A stretch of DNA of 64,000 nucleotides, taken from contig CANLRQ010000002.1 of assembly GCA_947493575.1 (NCBI GenBank), positions 62,001 through 126,000 of the forward strand. The letters are read 5' to 3'. The notes beneath the pieces are model-generated. The model was given only the letters and a program-made list of their open reading frames with translations. It had not been told where the DNA came from and did no database searches. Made by a program: the position numbers and the translations under genes. Shown in pieces: positions 8,304 to 17,499 of the stretch; positions within the stretch are counted from its first letter, which is position 1, and each line of letters begins with the position of its first letter. Origin of the DNA: an uncultured Marinomonas sp. Lineage in GTDB: Bacteria; Pseudomonadota; Gammaproteobacteria; Pseudomonadales; Marinomonadaceae.

Positions 8304-9416
8304 ATGCACAATAATGCAGCCCCTAACTCATTCAAGGTACAATTTGAGCTATTACTGTCAAATAGTGTATTTTCTATCGACTTAGATTTACCAAATAAAG
8401 GTGTCATTGGCATTTTTGGAGAATCAGGATCAGGCAAAACCACCTTACTCAGAGTCATCAGTGGGCTCCAATCCATAGACAATGGCCTAATACAGATTAA
8501 TAATGCAATCTGGCAAAATAACGCTTTCCACTTACCCATCCATAAACGATCAATTGGCTATATTTTCCAAGAAGCCAGTTTATTTCCCCACTTAAATGTT
8601 GAAAAAAACCTCGCATTTTCACAAAAACGAGCTTGGGTAAATAAACAAAGTGCAGACAGCACACTAAATCAAACTGAAATTTATCGTCTACTTAATATTG
8701 AACCTCTACTAAAAAAGTGGCCTCATCACCTTTCTGGAGGCGAGCGACAAAGAGTTGCCATAGCAAGAGCCTTGATGATTAACCCAAGCGTTTTATTGAT
8801 GGATGAACCACTCTCTGCTCTGGATTATTTTCGAAAGCAAGAGATCTTAAGTTATTTAGATAAACTTAAAAAAGAACTGCAAATTCCAATTCTTTATGTG
8901 AGTCATTCTTCTCGTGAGTTAGCAAGGTTAGCGGATTACCTTGTGGTATTAGAGAAGGGGAAAGTCCGCGCCCAAGGAGAGATTAATCAGGTTCTCACCC
9001 AAACAGATCTTCCCCACTATTTGCAAAAAGATGCAGGGGTCATTGTATCTGCTTGTGTGATCGAAAAAGATTCTCAATGGTCACTACAAAAGGTATCTTT
9101 TGGTGACAACTCTGACAGTGCAGAATTATGGGTTCATGACAATGACACAAAACTCGGAGATTATTTACGAGTACAAATATTAGCCAAAGACATTAGTATC
9201 GTGCTATCAAAACCAATTGACTCCAGCATAAATAATATCCTTCTAAGTTCCATTGTATCCATCCAAAAAGACAATCAAAATATGATGCAGATTCAACTTA
9301 GAGTTGGAAAAAACACGCTATTTTCTACCATAACTCAACGTTCTGCCAAACATTTACAACTTGAAGTAGGTATGAAGGTTTGGGCGCAAATTAAATCTGT
9401 TGCTTTAATCGCTTAA
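8304..9416 (+). CDS. modC: Molybdate ABC transporter, ATP-binding protein
   Basis: Energises molybdate uptake by ATP hydrolysis at the cytoplasmic face of ModB. 370 residues: Walker A GESGSGKTTLLR near residue 37, Q-loop in IGYIFQEASLFPHL, ABC signature LSGGERQRVAIARAL, Walker B VLLMDEPLSALD and the switch histidine in YVSHSSREL. The C-terminal third (after about 290) is the molybdate-binding TOBE/MOP-like domain usual in ModC. ATG 8304 directly follows the modB stop. It is the last gene of the Rieske-modABC unit; the next gene starts about 105 bp on after an AT-rich gap. Confidence 0.95.
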   Translation: MHNNAAPNSFKVQFELLLSNSVFSIDLDLPNKGVIGIFGESGSGKTTLLRVISGLQSIDNGLIQINNAIWQNNAFHLPIHKRSIGYIFQEASLFPHLNVEKNLAFSQKRAWVNKQSADSTLNQTEIYRLLNIEPLLKKWPHHLSGGERQRVAIARALMINPSVLLMDEPLSALDYFRKQEILSYLDKLKKELQIPILYVSHSSRELARLADYLVVLEKGKVRAQGEINQVLTQTDLPHYLQKDAGVIVSACVIEKDSQWSLQKVSFGDNSDSAELWVHDNDTKLGDYLRVQILAKDISIVLSKPIDSSINNILLSSIVSIQKDNQNMMQIQLRVGKNTLFSTITQRSAKHLQLEVGMKVWAQIKSVALIA

Positions 9417-9543
9417 AGAATTATAAAAAATAAATTATCTTAGTAAGTACTTAAATAATCATTTATGTACTATATTTTAAAACATCCCTATTTAAAGAGG
9501 GTGCACTCAACAAAAGGGTACAATGTATCTTATAGGAAAAAGG

Positions 9544-10512
9544 ATGCTCTCTTTCAAACGCGAAATCATTCAACTGCTTCATGAAATTTTCAATATAACT
9601 TTTACCCTTTTTAAAGTCATGATTCCAGCGATTATCATCGTTAAAATCTTAGTTGAGCTTGGTATCGTTCCCTACATAGCTTGGGCTTTAGAGCCATTAA
9701 TGAGCATTGTCGGCTTGCCTAAAGAAGCTTCTATTATTTGGGCCGCCACTATGCTGACTTCAAATTACACTGGCATGGTGCTGTTTTTCCAATTCTTTGA
9801 AAATGATCCCATGACAATTGCTCAAACAACGGTTCTCGCTTCCATGATGCTAATGGCACACAATATGCCAACTGAGTGTGCTATTACCCGTAAGGCTGGC
9901 GTAAAGGTTCTTTATGTCGTGATTTTGCGTATTGGTTCAGGACTTTTAATGGGATGGATACTTCACCTTTTATATTCAACAACGGGTATACTACAGGAAT
10001 CAAATCAACTGATCTGGACACCATCAGAAGTAGATGACAGTTTTTCGGGTTGGGTTTTGCAGCAGCTTGAGTCACTTTTTTACATCTTTATTATGATCGC
10101 TGGACTTGTTATTGGTTTAAAAGTACTTAAGGTAATTGGAGTTGAAAAACTTCTAAGCATCATACTAAGTCCATTTTTAAAGATAACGGGCATCCACAAA
10201 GATGCAACCAGTTTCACTTTGATTGGCATGACGCTTGGTCTTGCATTTGGTGGTGGACTATTGATTAATGAGGCAAAAAAAGGAGTTATTACCAAGAAGG
10301 ACATTTTCCTCAGTGTTTCTCTATTATGCCTATGTCATAGCCTAATTGAAGATACCATCCTCATGTTTTTACTGGGGGCTGACCTCATCAGTATTTTATT
10401 ATTTAGAATTGTTTTTTCTTTTGCTCTTATGATTCCTATTTCTCTTTGGTTTATGCGGTTACCAGAACACCAACACAAACACTTTGTGGTTCCCGTATCG
10501 AATAAAACATAA
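9544..10512 (+). CDS. Nucleoside-recognition (Gate) domain membrane protein
   Basis: An integral membrane protein of about 322 residues with two copies of a nucleoside-recognition/Gate segment: residues about 20-150 (VKILVELGIVPYIAWALEPLMSIVGLPKEASIIWAATMLTSNYTG, MLMAHNMPTECAITRKAGVK) and about 175-310 (GLKVLKVIGVEKLLSIILSPFLKITGI, CHSLIEDTILMFLLGAD). Such proteins are related to concentrative nucleoside carriers and to spore-maturation SpmAB; their substrate is not established. An in-frame ATG at 9523 is an alternative start: AAAAGGG precedes it, while AGGAAAAAGG precedes 9544. No partner genes adjoin it. Confidence 0.75.
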   Translation: MLSFKREIIQLLHEIFNITFTLFKVMIPAIIIVKILVELGIVPYIAWALEPLMSIVGLPKEASIIWAATMLTSNYTGMVLFFQFFENDPMTIAQTTVLASMMLMAHNMPTECAITRKAGVKVLYVVILRIGSGLLMGWILHLLYSTTGILQESNQLIWTPSEVDDSFSGWVLQQLESLFYIFIMIAGLVIGLKVLKVIGVEKLLSIILSPFLKITGIHKDATSFTLIGMTLGLAFGGGLLINEAKKGVITKKDIFLSVSLLCLCHSLIEDTILMFLLGADLISILLFRIVFSFALMIPISLWFMRLPEHQHKHFVVPVSNKT

Positions 10513-10589
10513 ACAAAGTAACGCGAACTAACATTCAGAAAGATGCATATTCAGAAAAGTGCATACTTTGAATTTGAAATGTTCACTAT

Positions 10590-10747
10590 GAGAGTTTTGC
10601 ACGACTATTAATTACACTTGCTAATACTTTGTGAAAAACAGATTCAAAGTGCGCATTTATAATTCATAAATTCCGCTTTTTCGTCTTTTTTTACCTCGCC
10701 TTTTTTGCTTCGTTTTACCATCGCTCATGACTTAGTGCAAAGGTCTC
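10590..10747. mobile_element. Family A MITE-like element, copy A2 (inverted, long form)
   Basis: A 158-bp copy lying in the opposite orientation to A1. The left end is GAGAGTTTTGCACGACT and the right end TAGTGCAAAGGTCTC. Flanking 5-mers ACTAT (10585-10589) and ACTGT (10748-10752) could be a diverged target duplication. The interior is the long form, with an extra A/T-rich block containing AAACTC/AATTCATAA-type sequence also seen in copies A4 and A6. It occupies a third of the 499-bp gap between the Gate protein and the hybrid kinase; the rest of the gap holds a short imperfect repeat (ATTCAGAAA...TGCATA, 10532-10565) and the possible sigma-54 site. Confidence 0.8.
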
Positions 10748-10826
10748 ACTGTGTTTTATTTTCTTATCTTCTATTCACACACCGTCTTCCAGCCATTCCA
10801 TTACCTTCTAATAAACCTTCTATCTT

Positions 10827-10842
10827 TGGCATGGTGCATGCA
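10827..10842 (+). promoter_or_regulatory. Possible sigma-54 (-24/-12) promoter before the hybrid kinase
   Basis: TGGCATGGTGCATGCA matches the RpoN consensus TGGCAY-R-N4-TTGCW with one mismatch in the -12 element and the correct GG-GC spacing. It points toward the hybrid kinase gene 170 bp downstream. Single matches of this length occur by chance, and no upstream enhancer site was recognised. Confidence 0.3.
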
Positions 10843-11011
10843 GCTCTGCGATCAATACAAAAATGGTTCAATAAAACCCATTAAATAAAGCAAAAAGTGA
10901 CTCTTGATTACTTTTCGCTCAATTTCAGTGCAGACAAAAAAAGAAACGCTTCATTTTGTCTCTAACTGACAGATAACTCACAGCCACTCTTACTAAATTA
11001 GAAAAAATATA

Positions 11012-14000
11012 ATGGCCGCTTCACAAAAAATATTTAAAGTTCGACGATACTATAATCGTTGGGTTGCAGATCAGACTTTAGAAGATTACTCATTGAGGTA
11101 TACAGCTCAGTCTGGTCGTCATATGAGTATCAGTCGTGTAGCAAAAACCGCTTTAGGAGCAACGGCTTTTCTAGCTTTAGAAGGGCTCGCGGCCGCAGTC
11201 ACTTTAAGTTATGGCTTTACAAATGCCATCACTGCCATTTTAACAGTGCTATTGGTCTTTTTTATCACGGGTTTCCCCATTGCTTATTACTCGGCCAAGC
11301 ATGGATTAGATATTGATTTGCTTACCCGTGGAGCAGGTTTTGGTTACCTTGGTTCCACCATTACTTCCCTTATTTACGCCTCATTTACCTTTATCTTCTT
11401 TGCTATTGAGGCCGCAATTCTTGCATCAGCACTGCATGTTTTATTCGCCATACCTTTGGCTATTGGTTATTTACTCTGCTCTATTTTTGTTATCCCTATT
11501 GTCACCCATGGCATCAAAACAATAAGCAAATTCCAAATTGGAACTCAAGGTCTATGGCTGGTTTTACAATGCTCAGCTTTATTCACAGTCCTATTTTTTG
11601 AATACGACAAGATTGATGATTGGAGTAATTTTTCTGTTGAGGGCGTTGAAAACAGCCAACATTTTGACGTACTTCTTTTTGGCTCCGCTGCTTCCGTTTT
11701 GTTTGCATTAGTTGCACAAATCGGAGAACAAGTCGATTACCTTAGATTTATGCCTGCAAAAACAGAAAATAACAAAAAGTCTTGGTGGTTTTGGCTTATT
11801 TTGTCAGGTCCCGGATGGGTTTCGATAGGTGCGATAAAAATGTTACTTGGCTCTTTTTTAGCCTACCTTGCAATACAACAAGGTATGTCGATTGCAGAAG
11901 CAGCCGATCCAACACACATGTACCAAAGAGTCTTTCAGTTTTTAACCAATTCTCCTCAGCTGGCCTTAATTCTAGCCGCGACAATGGTGTTCATTTCTCA
12001 AATGAAAATTAATGTCACCAATGCTTACGCAGGCTCTATTGCATGGTCCAACTTTTTTTCTCGGCTCACTCACAGCCATCCGGGACGTGTGGTTTGGCTC
12101 GTTTTTAATGTCACTATTTCATTATTACTAATGGAGCTAGGAATTTATCAAGCTCTAGAAGCCGTCTTAAGTGTATTTGCTATCAGCGCTGTCAGCTGGC
12201 TGGCTTCTTTATCAGCGGACTTATTAATTAATAAACCTCTGAAGTTAAGCCCTTCTTATATTGAATTTAAGCGTGCGCACCTATACGACATCAACCCTGT
12301 TGGTACGGGTTCAATGCTCATAGCCACAGGACTTGGCTTAATTTGTTACCTCGGAGCTTTTGGTGACATTATAAAAAGCTTGTGTCACTTTGTTAGTCTA
12401 TTAACTTGTTTTATTTGTGCTCCATTAATTGCTTGGCTAACAAAAGGCAAATACTACTTAGCGCGTCAATCGCCTGAGCTTATCCCCTATATCGAGCAGG
12501 AAAGTCAAAACACCCAATATAAGGTGCTCACTTGTGGTGTTTGTGAAAATCAATTTGAACAAGAAGATATGAGCTTTTGTACAGCTTATATGCAGCCCAT
12601 TTGTTCTTTATGCTGCTCTCTAGATGTTCGTTGTTTAGATCACTGCAAACCTCAAGCAAGGGTGTCACAACAAACTATTCAATTTATGCACCTGTTTATG
12701 CCTTATAAATTTGTCAAACTCATCAACTCCAGATTGGGGCGTTTTATAAGCTTACTGTCCGCAGTAAATTTAATTAATGCGGCATTAATGTCACTTATTT
12801 ATCACCACATGCAACCAAGCACACCCACCGAAACACTGCTACTTCAAGAAACAATGTGGGCTTTGTTCTTTACTTTATTAATTGTTTCTGGGGTTTTATC
12901 CTGGTTATTTTTATTAGCACATGAAAGCCGAGTTGTTGCCCAAAAAGAATCCAACAGACAGACAAGAAAACTCATAAAAGAGATTGAGGCGCACGAAAAA
13001 ACCGATAAAGAGTTACAAAAAGCCAAAGAAACCGCAGAAAGCGCCAATGCCGCTAAAAGTCGCTACCTAACAGGCATTAGTCATGAGTTACGCACACCTT
13101 TACAGTCAATAATCGGCTATGCTCAGTTATTATCCCAAAAAACAGAAACGCCAAAGCAACATCAACATGGACTGTCTACCATTCAACGAAGTGGAGAGTA
13201 TTTAACGGATCTAATTGAAGGGTTGCTGGATATATCTAAAATAGAAGCGGGACGTTTAGAACTCTACCGAAATCAAGTTAATCTGCCAGAATTAATCGAA
13301 CAGTTAGCAAATATGTTTTCCATTCAGGCCACCAGCAAAGGCATTCAATTTCATTACCATGTGCTCTCACCTTTGCCCCAATTTGTCATTACGGATGAAA
13401 AACGTTTACGTCAAATTTTAATCAACTTACTCTCAAATGCAGTCAAATACACGAAACAGGGACAAGTACATTTTAATGTACGCTATCGTAATCAAGTGGC
13501 AGAATTCAGTATTCAAGATACTGGCCCGGGCATTTCACAGCACTTACTAGATCGAATTTTTGATCCTTTTGAGCGAGTCAGAGACGAAAATACCGCTAAT
13601 TTACCGGGGACAGGATTAGGCTTAACCATAGTTAAGCTGTTAACGGAGATAATGGGGGGGGATTTAAATGTAGACAGCAAACTTTCCTCAGGTAGCCGTT
13701 TTGATGTCAGCTTAATGCTTCCGTGGGTTGCTGTAGAAACGAGCCAAAGTGATCTTCAAAAACACATTGTCGGTTATAAAGGCTACCAACAAACTCTATG
13801 TGTGGTTGATGATGATCCTATTTTAAGGGGATTACTTTCGGACTTGTTTGTCCCCATTGGCTTCACTGTTCTAGAAGCTCATAATGCTGACGCATGTTTA
13901 TCCATCATAGAAAAGACATTACCTGATCTTTTTTTATTAGATATTTCAATGCCGGGAATGTCTGGCTTAGAACTCGCAAAAGCACTCCGCTCTCAGGATA

Positions 14001-14467
14001 TTAATAAACCCATTATTATGCTTTCCGCCGACGCACAGGAGAATCATCACGTAAAACACTCTCAGACAGATTACGACGACTATTTAGTGAAACCCATTAG
14101 CAACATCAAGTTGTTAAATAAGATTTCCGAAGCTCTTTCACTAAACTGGGTGTATCAAGAAGATTCAGCGGATTTAACTCTCCCCCTTACAAATATAGAA
14201 TCAAACACGATTAACCAAACAAACTCCGATAAACAATCAGAAACCAATTCTGTACTTAGGGTACTTATTCCGGATGACCCTCTTATTAGGGAGCTAAAAG
14301 CTTATGCTGAAATGGGCTATAGCCGTGGCGTCAAAAAAACGCTACAAACAATCAAAAGCAACCAATTATTAAACTCACTAACATTACAAAAATTGCAGAA
14401 TTTTGAGCAAAGTTTTGCGTTCGAACAACTTGTTCTTTTTATTAACCAACACTGTCCCCCTTCATAA
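11012..14467 (+). CDS. NCS1 permease-fused hybrid sensor histidine kinase
   Basis: A single 1151-residue protein. Residues about 1-480 are a 12-helix transporter of the NCS1 (cytosine/purine permease) type, with GRHMSISRVAKTALGATAFLALEGLAAA and DLLTRGAGFGYLGS near the start. Residues about 508-555 are Cys/His-rich (CGVCENQ, FCTAYMQPICSLCC, RCLDHCK), possibly a metal site. Two further membrane helices (about 575-645) and a coiled coil lead to HisKA with GISHELRTPL (His 691), then a HATPase domain with NLLSNAVKYT, DTGPGIS and GTGLGLTIVK. A receiver domain carries Asp 977 in DLFLLDISMPG, and the last 70 residues may be an HPt remnant but lack a clear motif. The plan parallels CbrA, where an SSS transporter is fused to a kinase. 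The response regulator follows after 15 bp. Confidence 0.9.
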   Translation: MAASQKIFKVRRYYNRWVADQTLEDYSLRYTAQSGRHMSISRVAKTALGATAFLALEGLAAAVTLSYGFTNAITAILTVLLVFFITGFPIAYYSAKHGLDIDLLTRGAGFGYLGSTITSLIYASFTFIFFAIEAAILASALHVLFAIPLAIGYLLCSIFVIPIVTHGIKTISKFQIGTQGLWLVLQCSALFTVLFFEYDKIDDWSNFSVEGVENSQHFDVLLFGSAASVLFALVAQIGEQVDYLRFMPAKTENNKKSWWFWLILSGPGWVSIGAIKMLLGSFLAYLAIQQGMSIAEAADPTHMYQRVFQFLTNSPQLALILAATMVFISQMKINVTNAYAGSIAWSNFFSRLTHSHPGRVVWLVFNVTISLLLMELGIYQALEAVLSVFAISAVSWLASLSADLLINKPLKLSPSYIEFKRAHLYDINPVGTGSMLIATGLGLICYLGAFGDIIKSLCHFVSLLTCFICAPLIAWLTKGKYYLARQSPELIPYIEQESQNTQYKVLTCGVCENQFEQEDMSFCTAYMQPICSLCCSLDVRCLDHCKPQARVSQQTIQFMHLFMPYKFVKLINSRLGRFISLLSAVNLINAALMSLIYHHMQPSTPTETLLLQETMWALFFTLLIVSGVLSWLFLLAHESRVVAQKESNRQTRKLIKEIEAHEKTDKELQKAKETAESANAAKSRYLTGISHELRTPLQSIIGYAQLLSQKTETPKQHQHGLSTIQRSGEYLTDLIEGLLDISKIEAGRLELYRNQVNLPELIEQLANMFSIQATSKGIQFHYHVLSPLPQFVITDEKRLRQILINLLSNAVKYTKQGQVHFNVRYRNQVAEFSIQDTGPGISQHLLDRIFDPFERVRDENTANLPGTGLGLTIVKLLTEIMGGDLNVDSKLSSGSRFDVSLMLPWVAVETSQSDLQKHIVGYKGYQQTLCVVDDDPILRGLLSDLFVPIGFTVLEAHNADACLSIIEKTLPDLFLLDISMPGMSGLELAKALRSQDINKPIIMLSADAQENHHVKHSQTDYDDYLVKPISNIKLLNKISEALSLNWVYQEDSADLTLPLTNIESNTINQTNSDKQSETNSVLRVLIPDDPLIRELKAYAEMGYSRGVKKTLQTIKSNQLLNSLTLQKLQNFEQSFAFEQLVLFINQHCPPS

Positions 14468-14482
14468 AGGAGCCTTCATAGA

Positions 14483-15391
14483 ATGAACTCTATTACTCGT
14501 CGCGACATTGCCTTAGTTGTTGATGATTCAGCCGATGCATTGAGCCTAATTAATGACACACTTGAAGACGCAGATATGGATGTTTTGCTTGCTCTAGAAG
14601 GGAAACAAGCCCTTACCATTGCTAGAAGGATTCGTCCAGATATTATTTTATTAGACGCCATTATGCCTAATATGGATGGTTTCGAAACCTGTTTAGCTCT
14701 CAAAAATGATTCCGAATTGGCCTCAATTCCAGTGATCTTTATGACAGGTCTGACAGACACAGACAGCATTGTAAAAGGATTAGAGTCGGGGGGCGTTGAT
14801 TATTTAACTAAACCCATTACTCCCAACGAATTATTAGCCCGAATGAAGGTGCATTTAACAAATGCTCGCCTCACTAATAGCGCCCAATCAGCCTTAGACA
14901 GTACAGGGCAACATCTAATTACCGTATTAGAAAATGGCCGTATTCAATGGGCAACACCGCAAACCTATGCTCTTTTCGCTAAGGCTAACGCTTCAAAGTC
15001 ATGGCAAGATATTCATTTTTCTCAACAAGTCCAACAATGGTTAACACATCATCCAACCGCAGGACATCAGTTAACATTAACAAACTTGGCCTATCCTCTA
15101 AAAGTCACATGGGTTAGCCGCAAGTCGAACGGCGATCAATTAATTCGCTTAGAAGATGGGCTAAAACCTACTGGAGCAAGCTTACTAAAAGAACAACTTG
15201 AACTTACCGAAAGAGAGTCCGAGGTATTAAATTGGGTAGCCAGTGGCAAAAGCAATCGAGAAATCGCTTTGATACTAGAAATGAGCCCACGGACAGTAAA
15301 CAAGCACTTAGAGCAAATCTTCCCTAAATTGGGAGTGGAAAACAGAACTTCTGCCGCAGCAGTGGCACTTAAAGTTATGGCAACACATTAA
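14483..15391 (+). CDS. Response regulator, receiver + LuxR-type DNA-binding domain
   Basis: A 302-residue cytoplasmic transcription factor. Residues 8-125 are a receiver domain with acidic pair DDS at the start, phospho-acceptor Asp 58 in ILLDAIMPNMDG, a conserved Thr in FMTG and Lys in YLTKPI. Residues about 130-225 form a linker of PAS-like length (LITVLENGRIQWATPQTYALFAKA). The C-terminal HTH is LTERESEVLNWVASGKSNREIALILEMSPRTVNKHLEQIFPKLGVENR. GGAG lies before the ATG, and the gene begins 15 bp after the permease-kinase, so it is the obvious partner. Genes it controls are unknown; the hybrid kinase's own receiver suggests a branched or relayed phosphotransfer. Confidence 0.9.
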   Translation: MNSITRRDIALVVDDSADALSLINDTLEDADMDVLLALEGKQALTIARRIRPDIILLDAIMPNMDGFETCLALKNDSELASIPVIFMTGLTDTDSIVKGLESGGVDYLTKPITPNELLARMKVHLTNARLTNSAQSALDSTGQHLITVLENGRIQWATPQTYALFAKANASKSWQDIHFSQQVQQWLTHHPTAGHQLTLTNLAYPLKVTWVSRKSNGDQLIRLEDGLKPTGASLLKEQLELTERESEVLNWVASGKSNREIALILEMSPRTVNKHLEQIFPKLGVENRTSAAAVALKVMATH

Positions 15392-15411
15392 TGTTCACTT
15401 TTCCATAGAGT

Positions 15412-16299
15412 TTATCTTTTGCTTCTTCGAAAAGAATCAAGAGAGTAAATAATCAATCCAAACCAAATAAAAGCAAAGGTTAACCCAGTTTCAAAATGCA
15501 AAGGTTCGTCATAAGCTATGATTGCCAAGCAAAAAATCATACTAGGCGAAATGTATTGCAAAAAGCCCAATGTGCTTAATGAAACCCGTTTCGCGCCAGC
15601 CGAAAACAATAATAGAGGTAAGGTCGTCACAGGCCCTGCCAACATAAGAATGAACCACGTAGACCAGTCTCGATTAGCCAGATGACTTTCTTCCCCTCCA
15701 CCACTCTGAAATACATATCCCATAATAATGAAGGCTAACGGTAATAACATTGCCGTTTCTAAAAAAAGCGAAGTAAAGCTATCCGTTGGTGTTTTCTTAT
15801 GCAAATACCCATAGACACTAAATGACAAGGGCAATGCGATGGAAATCCAAGGCAAATAACCTAGTAAGAAAATTTGAATAGCAACACCAATAACAGCAGA
15901 GCCCATTGCCACATACTGCAAAATGCTCGGCCTTTCATTAAGGAATAGAATCCCAATAAGGACAGTCATTAAGGGGTTAATATAATAACCTAAGCTTGCG
16001 TCTAACATACGATCAACACTAATCGCATAAATAAAAACCAACCAATTAGTTCCAATCAAACTGGTTGTTCCCATCAAGGTAAGTAATACTCGACGAGAAG
16101 AAAAAACAGCTTTTACTTTTGACCATTTCCCCATAACGCCAATGATAATACCAAGAAGAATAGCCGACCAAAGAACACGATTGGCTACCACATCCAACGG
16201 ATTTTCATCGGTCAGTAATTTAAAATAAACGGGGGTCACACCCCACAATAAAAAGGATAATATCGCAAAGATCACGCCTGCTTTCGGAGATGAGGTCAT
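15412..16299 (-). CDS. rarD: EamA/DMT family transporter, RarD-like
   Basis: Inner-membrane permease of the drug/metabolite transporter superfamily, 295 residues with ten predicted helices. RarD hallmarks are the N-terminus ILSFLLWGVTPVYFKLL, the segment NPLDVVANRVLWSAILLGI, DASLGYYINPLMTVLIGILFLNERP, and LGFLQYISPSMIFCLAIIAYDEPL. The E. coli name derives from chloramphenicol sensitivity, but the physiological substrate of RarD proteins is not established. It is convergent with the response regulator gene and transcribed alone, with roughly 230 bp to the divergent aldo/keto reductase. Confidence 0.85.
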   Translation of the reverse strand: MTSSPKAGVIFAILSFLLWGVTPVYFKLLTDENPLDVVANRVLWSAILLGIIIGVMGKWSKVKAVFSSRRVLLTLMGTTSLIGTNWLVFIYAISVDRMLDASLGYYINPLMTVLIGILFLNERPSILQYVAMGSAVIGVAIQIFLLGYLPWISIALPLSFSVYGYLHKKTPTDSFTSLFLETAMLLPLAFIIMGYVFQSGGGEESHLANRDWSTWFILMLAGPVTTLPLLLFSAGAKRVSLSTLGFLQYISPSMIFCLAIIAYDEPLHFETGLTFAFIWFGLIIYSLDSFRRSKR

Positions 16300-16532
16300 C
16301 CATAACGCCTTTTATAAAAGAGAAGAAAAAACAAAAGAAATGAGTGATATGAACTAGATTCGTAAGAAATGGATTCTCGCATAGAGAGACAAGTAAAAAC
16401 AACTGCCTAATCCATTGACAATGTGACTATAAGCATTCATTATCACTGACACAGTAATCAGTCTTATATAAGACTGAAAAACAAATAATAGAAACTCTAA
16501 ACCCACTTCACATCCATAAAAGGAAAACAATA

Positions 16533-17489
16533 ATGTCTTCTACTATCCCTGCTGTCGGTTTCGGCCTTTGGAAAGTACCAAACGAAGTTTGTGCTGAAAC
16601 AGTTTATCAAGCAATAAAAACTGGCTACCGTCACATCGACAGTGCTAGTGACTACGGCAATGAAAAAGAAACAGGTGAAGGCATAAAACGAGCAATTGAA
16701 GATGGCATTTGTACTCGTGAAGAACTTTGGATTACTACAAAGCTTTGGAACACATACCATAACCAAGAAAACGTAGTTCCTGCTCTTGAGCATTCATTAA
16801 AAGAACTGCAATTAGACTATGTGGATCTATTCTTAATCCATTTCCCAATTGCACAAGAATTTGTTCCTTTTGAAACACGCTACCCTGCTGCATGGTTCTT
16901 TGACCCAGAAGCAGAAAACCCAGAAATTAAATTGGCTCCAGTCCCACTAAGTGAAACATGGGCAGGTATGGAAACAACTGTAGAAAAAGGTTTAACTAAG
17001 CAAATTGGTGTATGTAATTACACGTCTGGCCTATTACACGACTTGATGAATTACGCTAAGATCAAGCCTTCCGCACTACAAATCGAATCGCACCCATACC
17101 TAACACAAGAACGTTTAATTCGTTTGGCAAAACACTACAATTTAGAAGTAACCGCATTCTCTCCATTAGGTGCTTTATCTTACCTTGAATTAGACATGGC
17201 TGGCGCTCAAGAATCTGTACTTGAGCAAGCTGCGGTAAAAGCGGCTGCTGAGCGTGTTGGTCGCACCCCTGCACAGGTTGTTTTACGTTGGGGTGTACAG
17301 CGTGGTACATCAATCATTCCTAAAACTAGCAAGCCAGAACGCATGATCGAAAACCTATCTTTATTTGATTTTGAATTAAGTGAAGATGAAATGACGGCTA
17401 TCTCTGCACTAAACAGCAACCGCCGCTTTAACGATCCAGGCCATTTCTGTGAAGCTGCGTTCAATACTTTTTACCCAATTTATGATTAA
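16533..17489 (+). CDS. Aldo/keto reductase (xylose/aldose-reductase-like)
   Basis: NAD(P)H-dependent carbonyl reductase of the (beta/alpha)8 AKR superfamily, 318 residues. Active-site tetrad positions can be read: Asp in HIDSASDYGNE with Tyr four residues on, Lys in WITTKLWN and His in LFLIHFPIA. The length, the VPFETRYPAAWFFDPE insertion and the C-terminal LNSNRRFNDPGHF loop suit AKR2-type xylose/aldose reductases better than the shorter 2,5-diketogluconate reductases. The NAD-binding stretch SIIPKTSKPERMIENL is intact. AAAGGA precedes the ATG. It lies 10 bp before the dioxygenase gene, so the two form an operon; the substrate is unknown. Confidence 0.88.
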   Translation: MSSTIPAVGFGLWKVPNEVCAETVYQAIKTGYRHIDSASDYGNEKETGEGIKRAIEDGICTREELWITTKLWNTYHNQENVVPALEHSLKELQLDYVDLFLIHFPIAQEFVPFETRYPAAWFFDPEAENPEIKLAPVPLSETWAGMETTVEKGLTKQIGVCNYTSGLLHDLMNYAKIKPSALQIESHPYLTQERLIRLAKHYNLEVTAFSPLGALSYLELDMAGAQESVLEQAAVKAAAERVGRTPAQVVLRWGVQRGTSIIPKTSKPERMIENLSLFDFELSEDEMTAISALNSNRRFNDPGHFCEAAFNTFYPIYD

Positions 17490-17499
17490 GGAATAGAGT

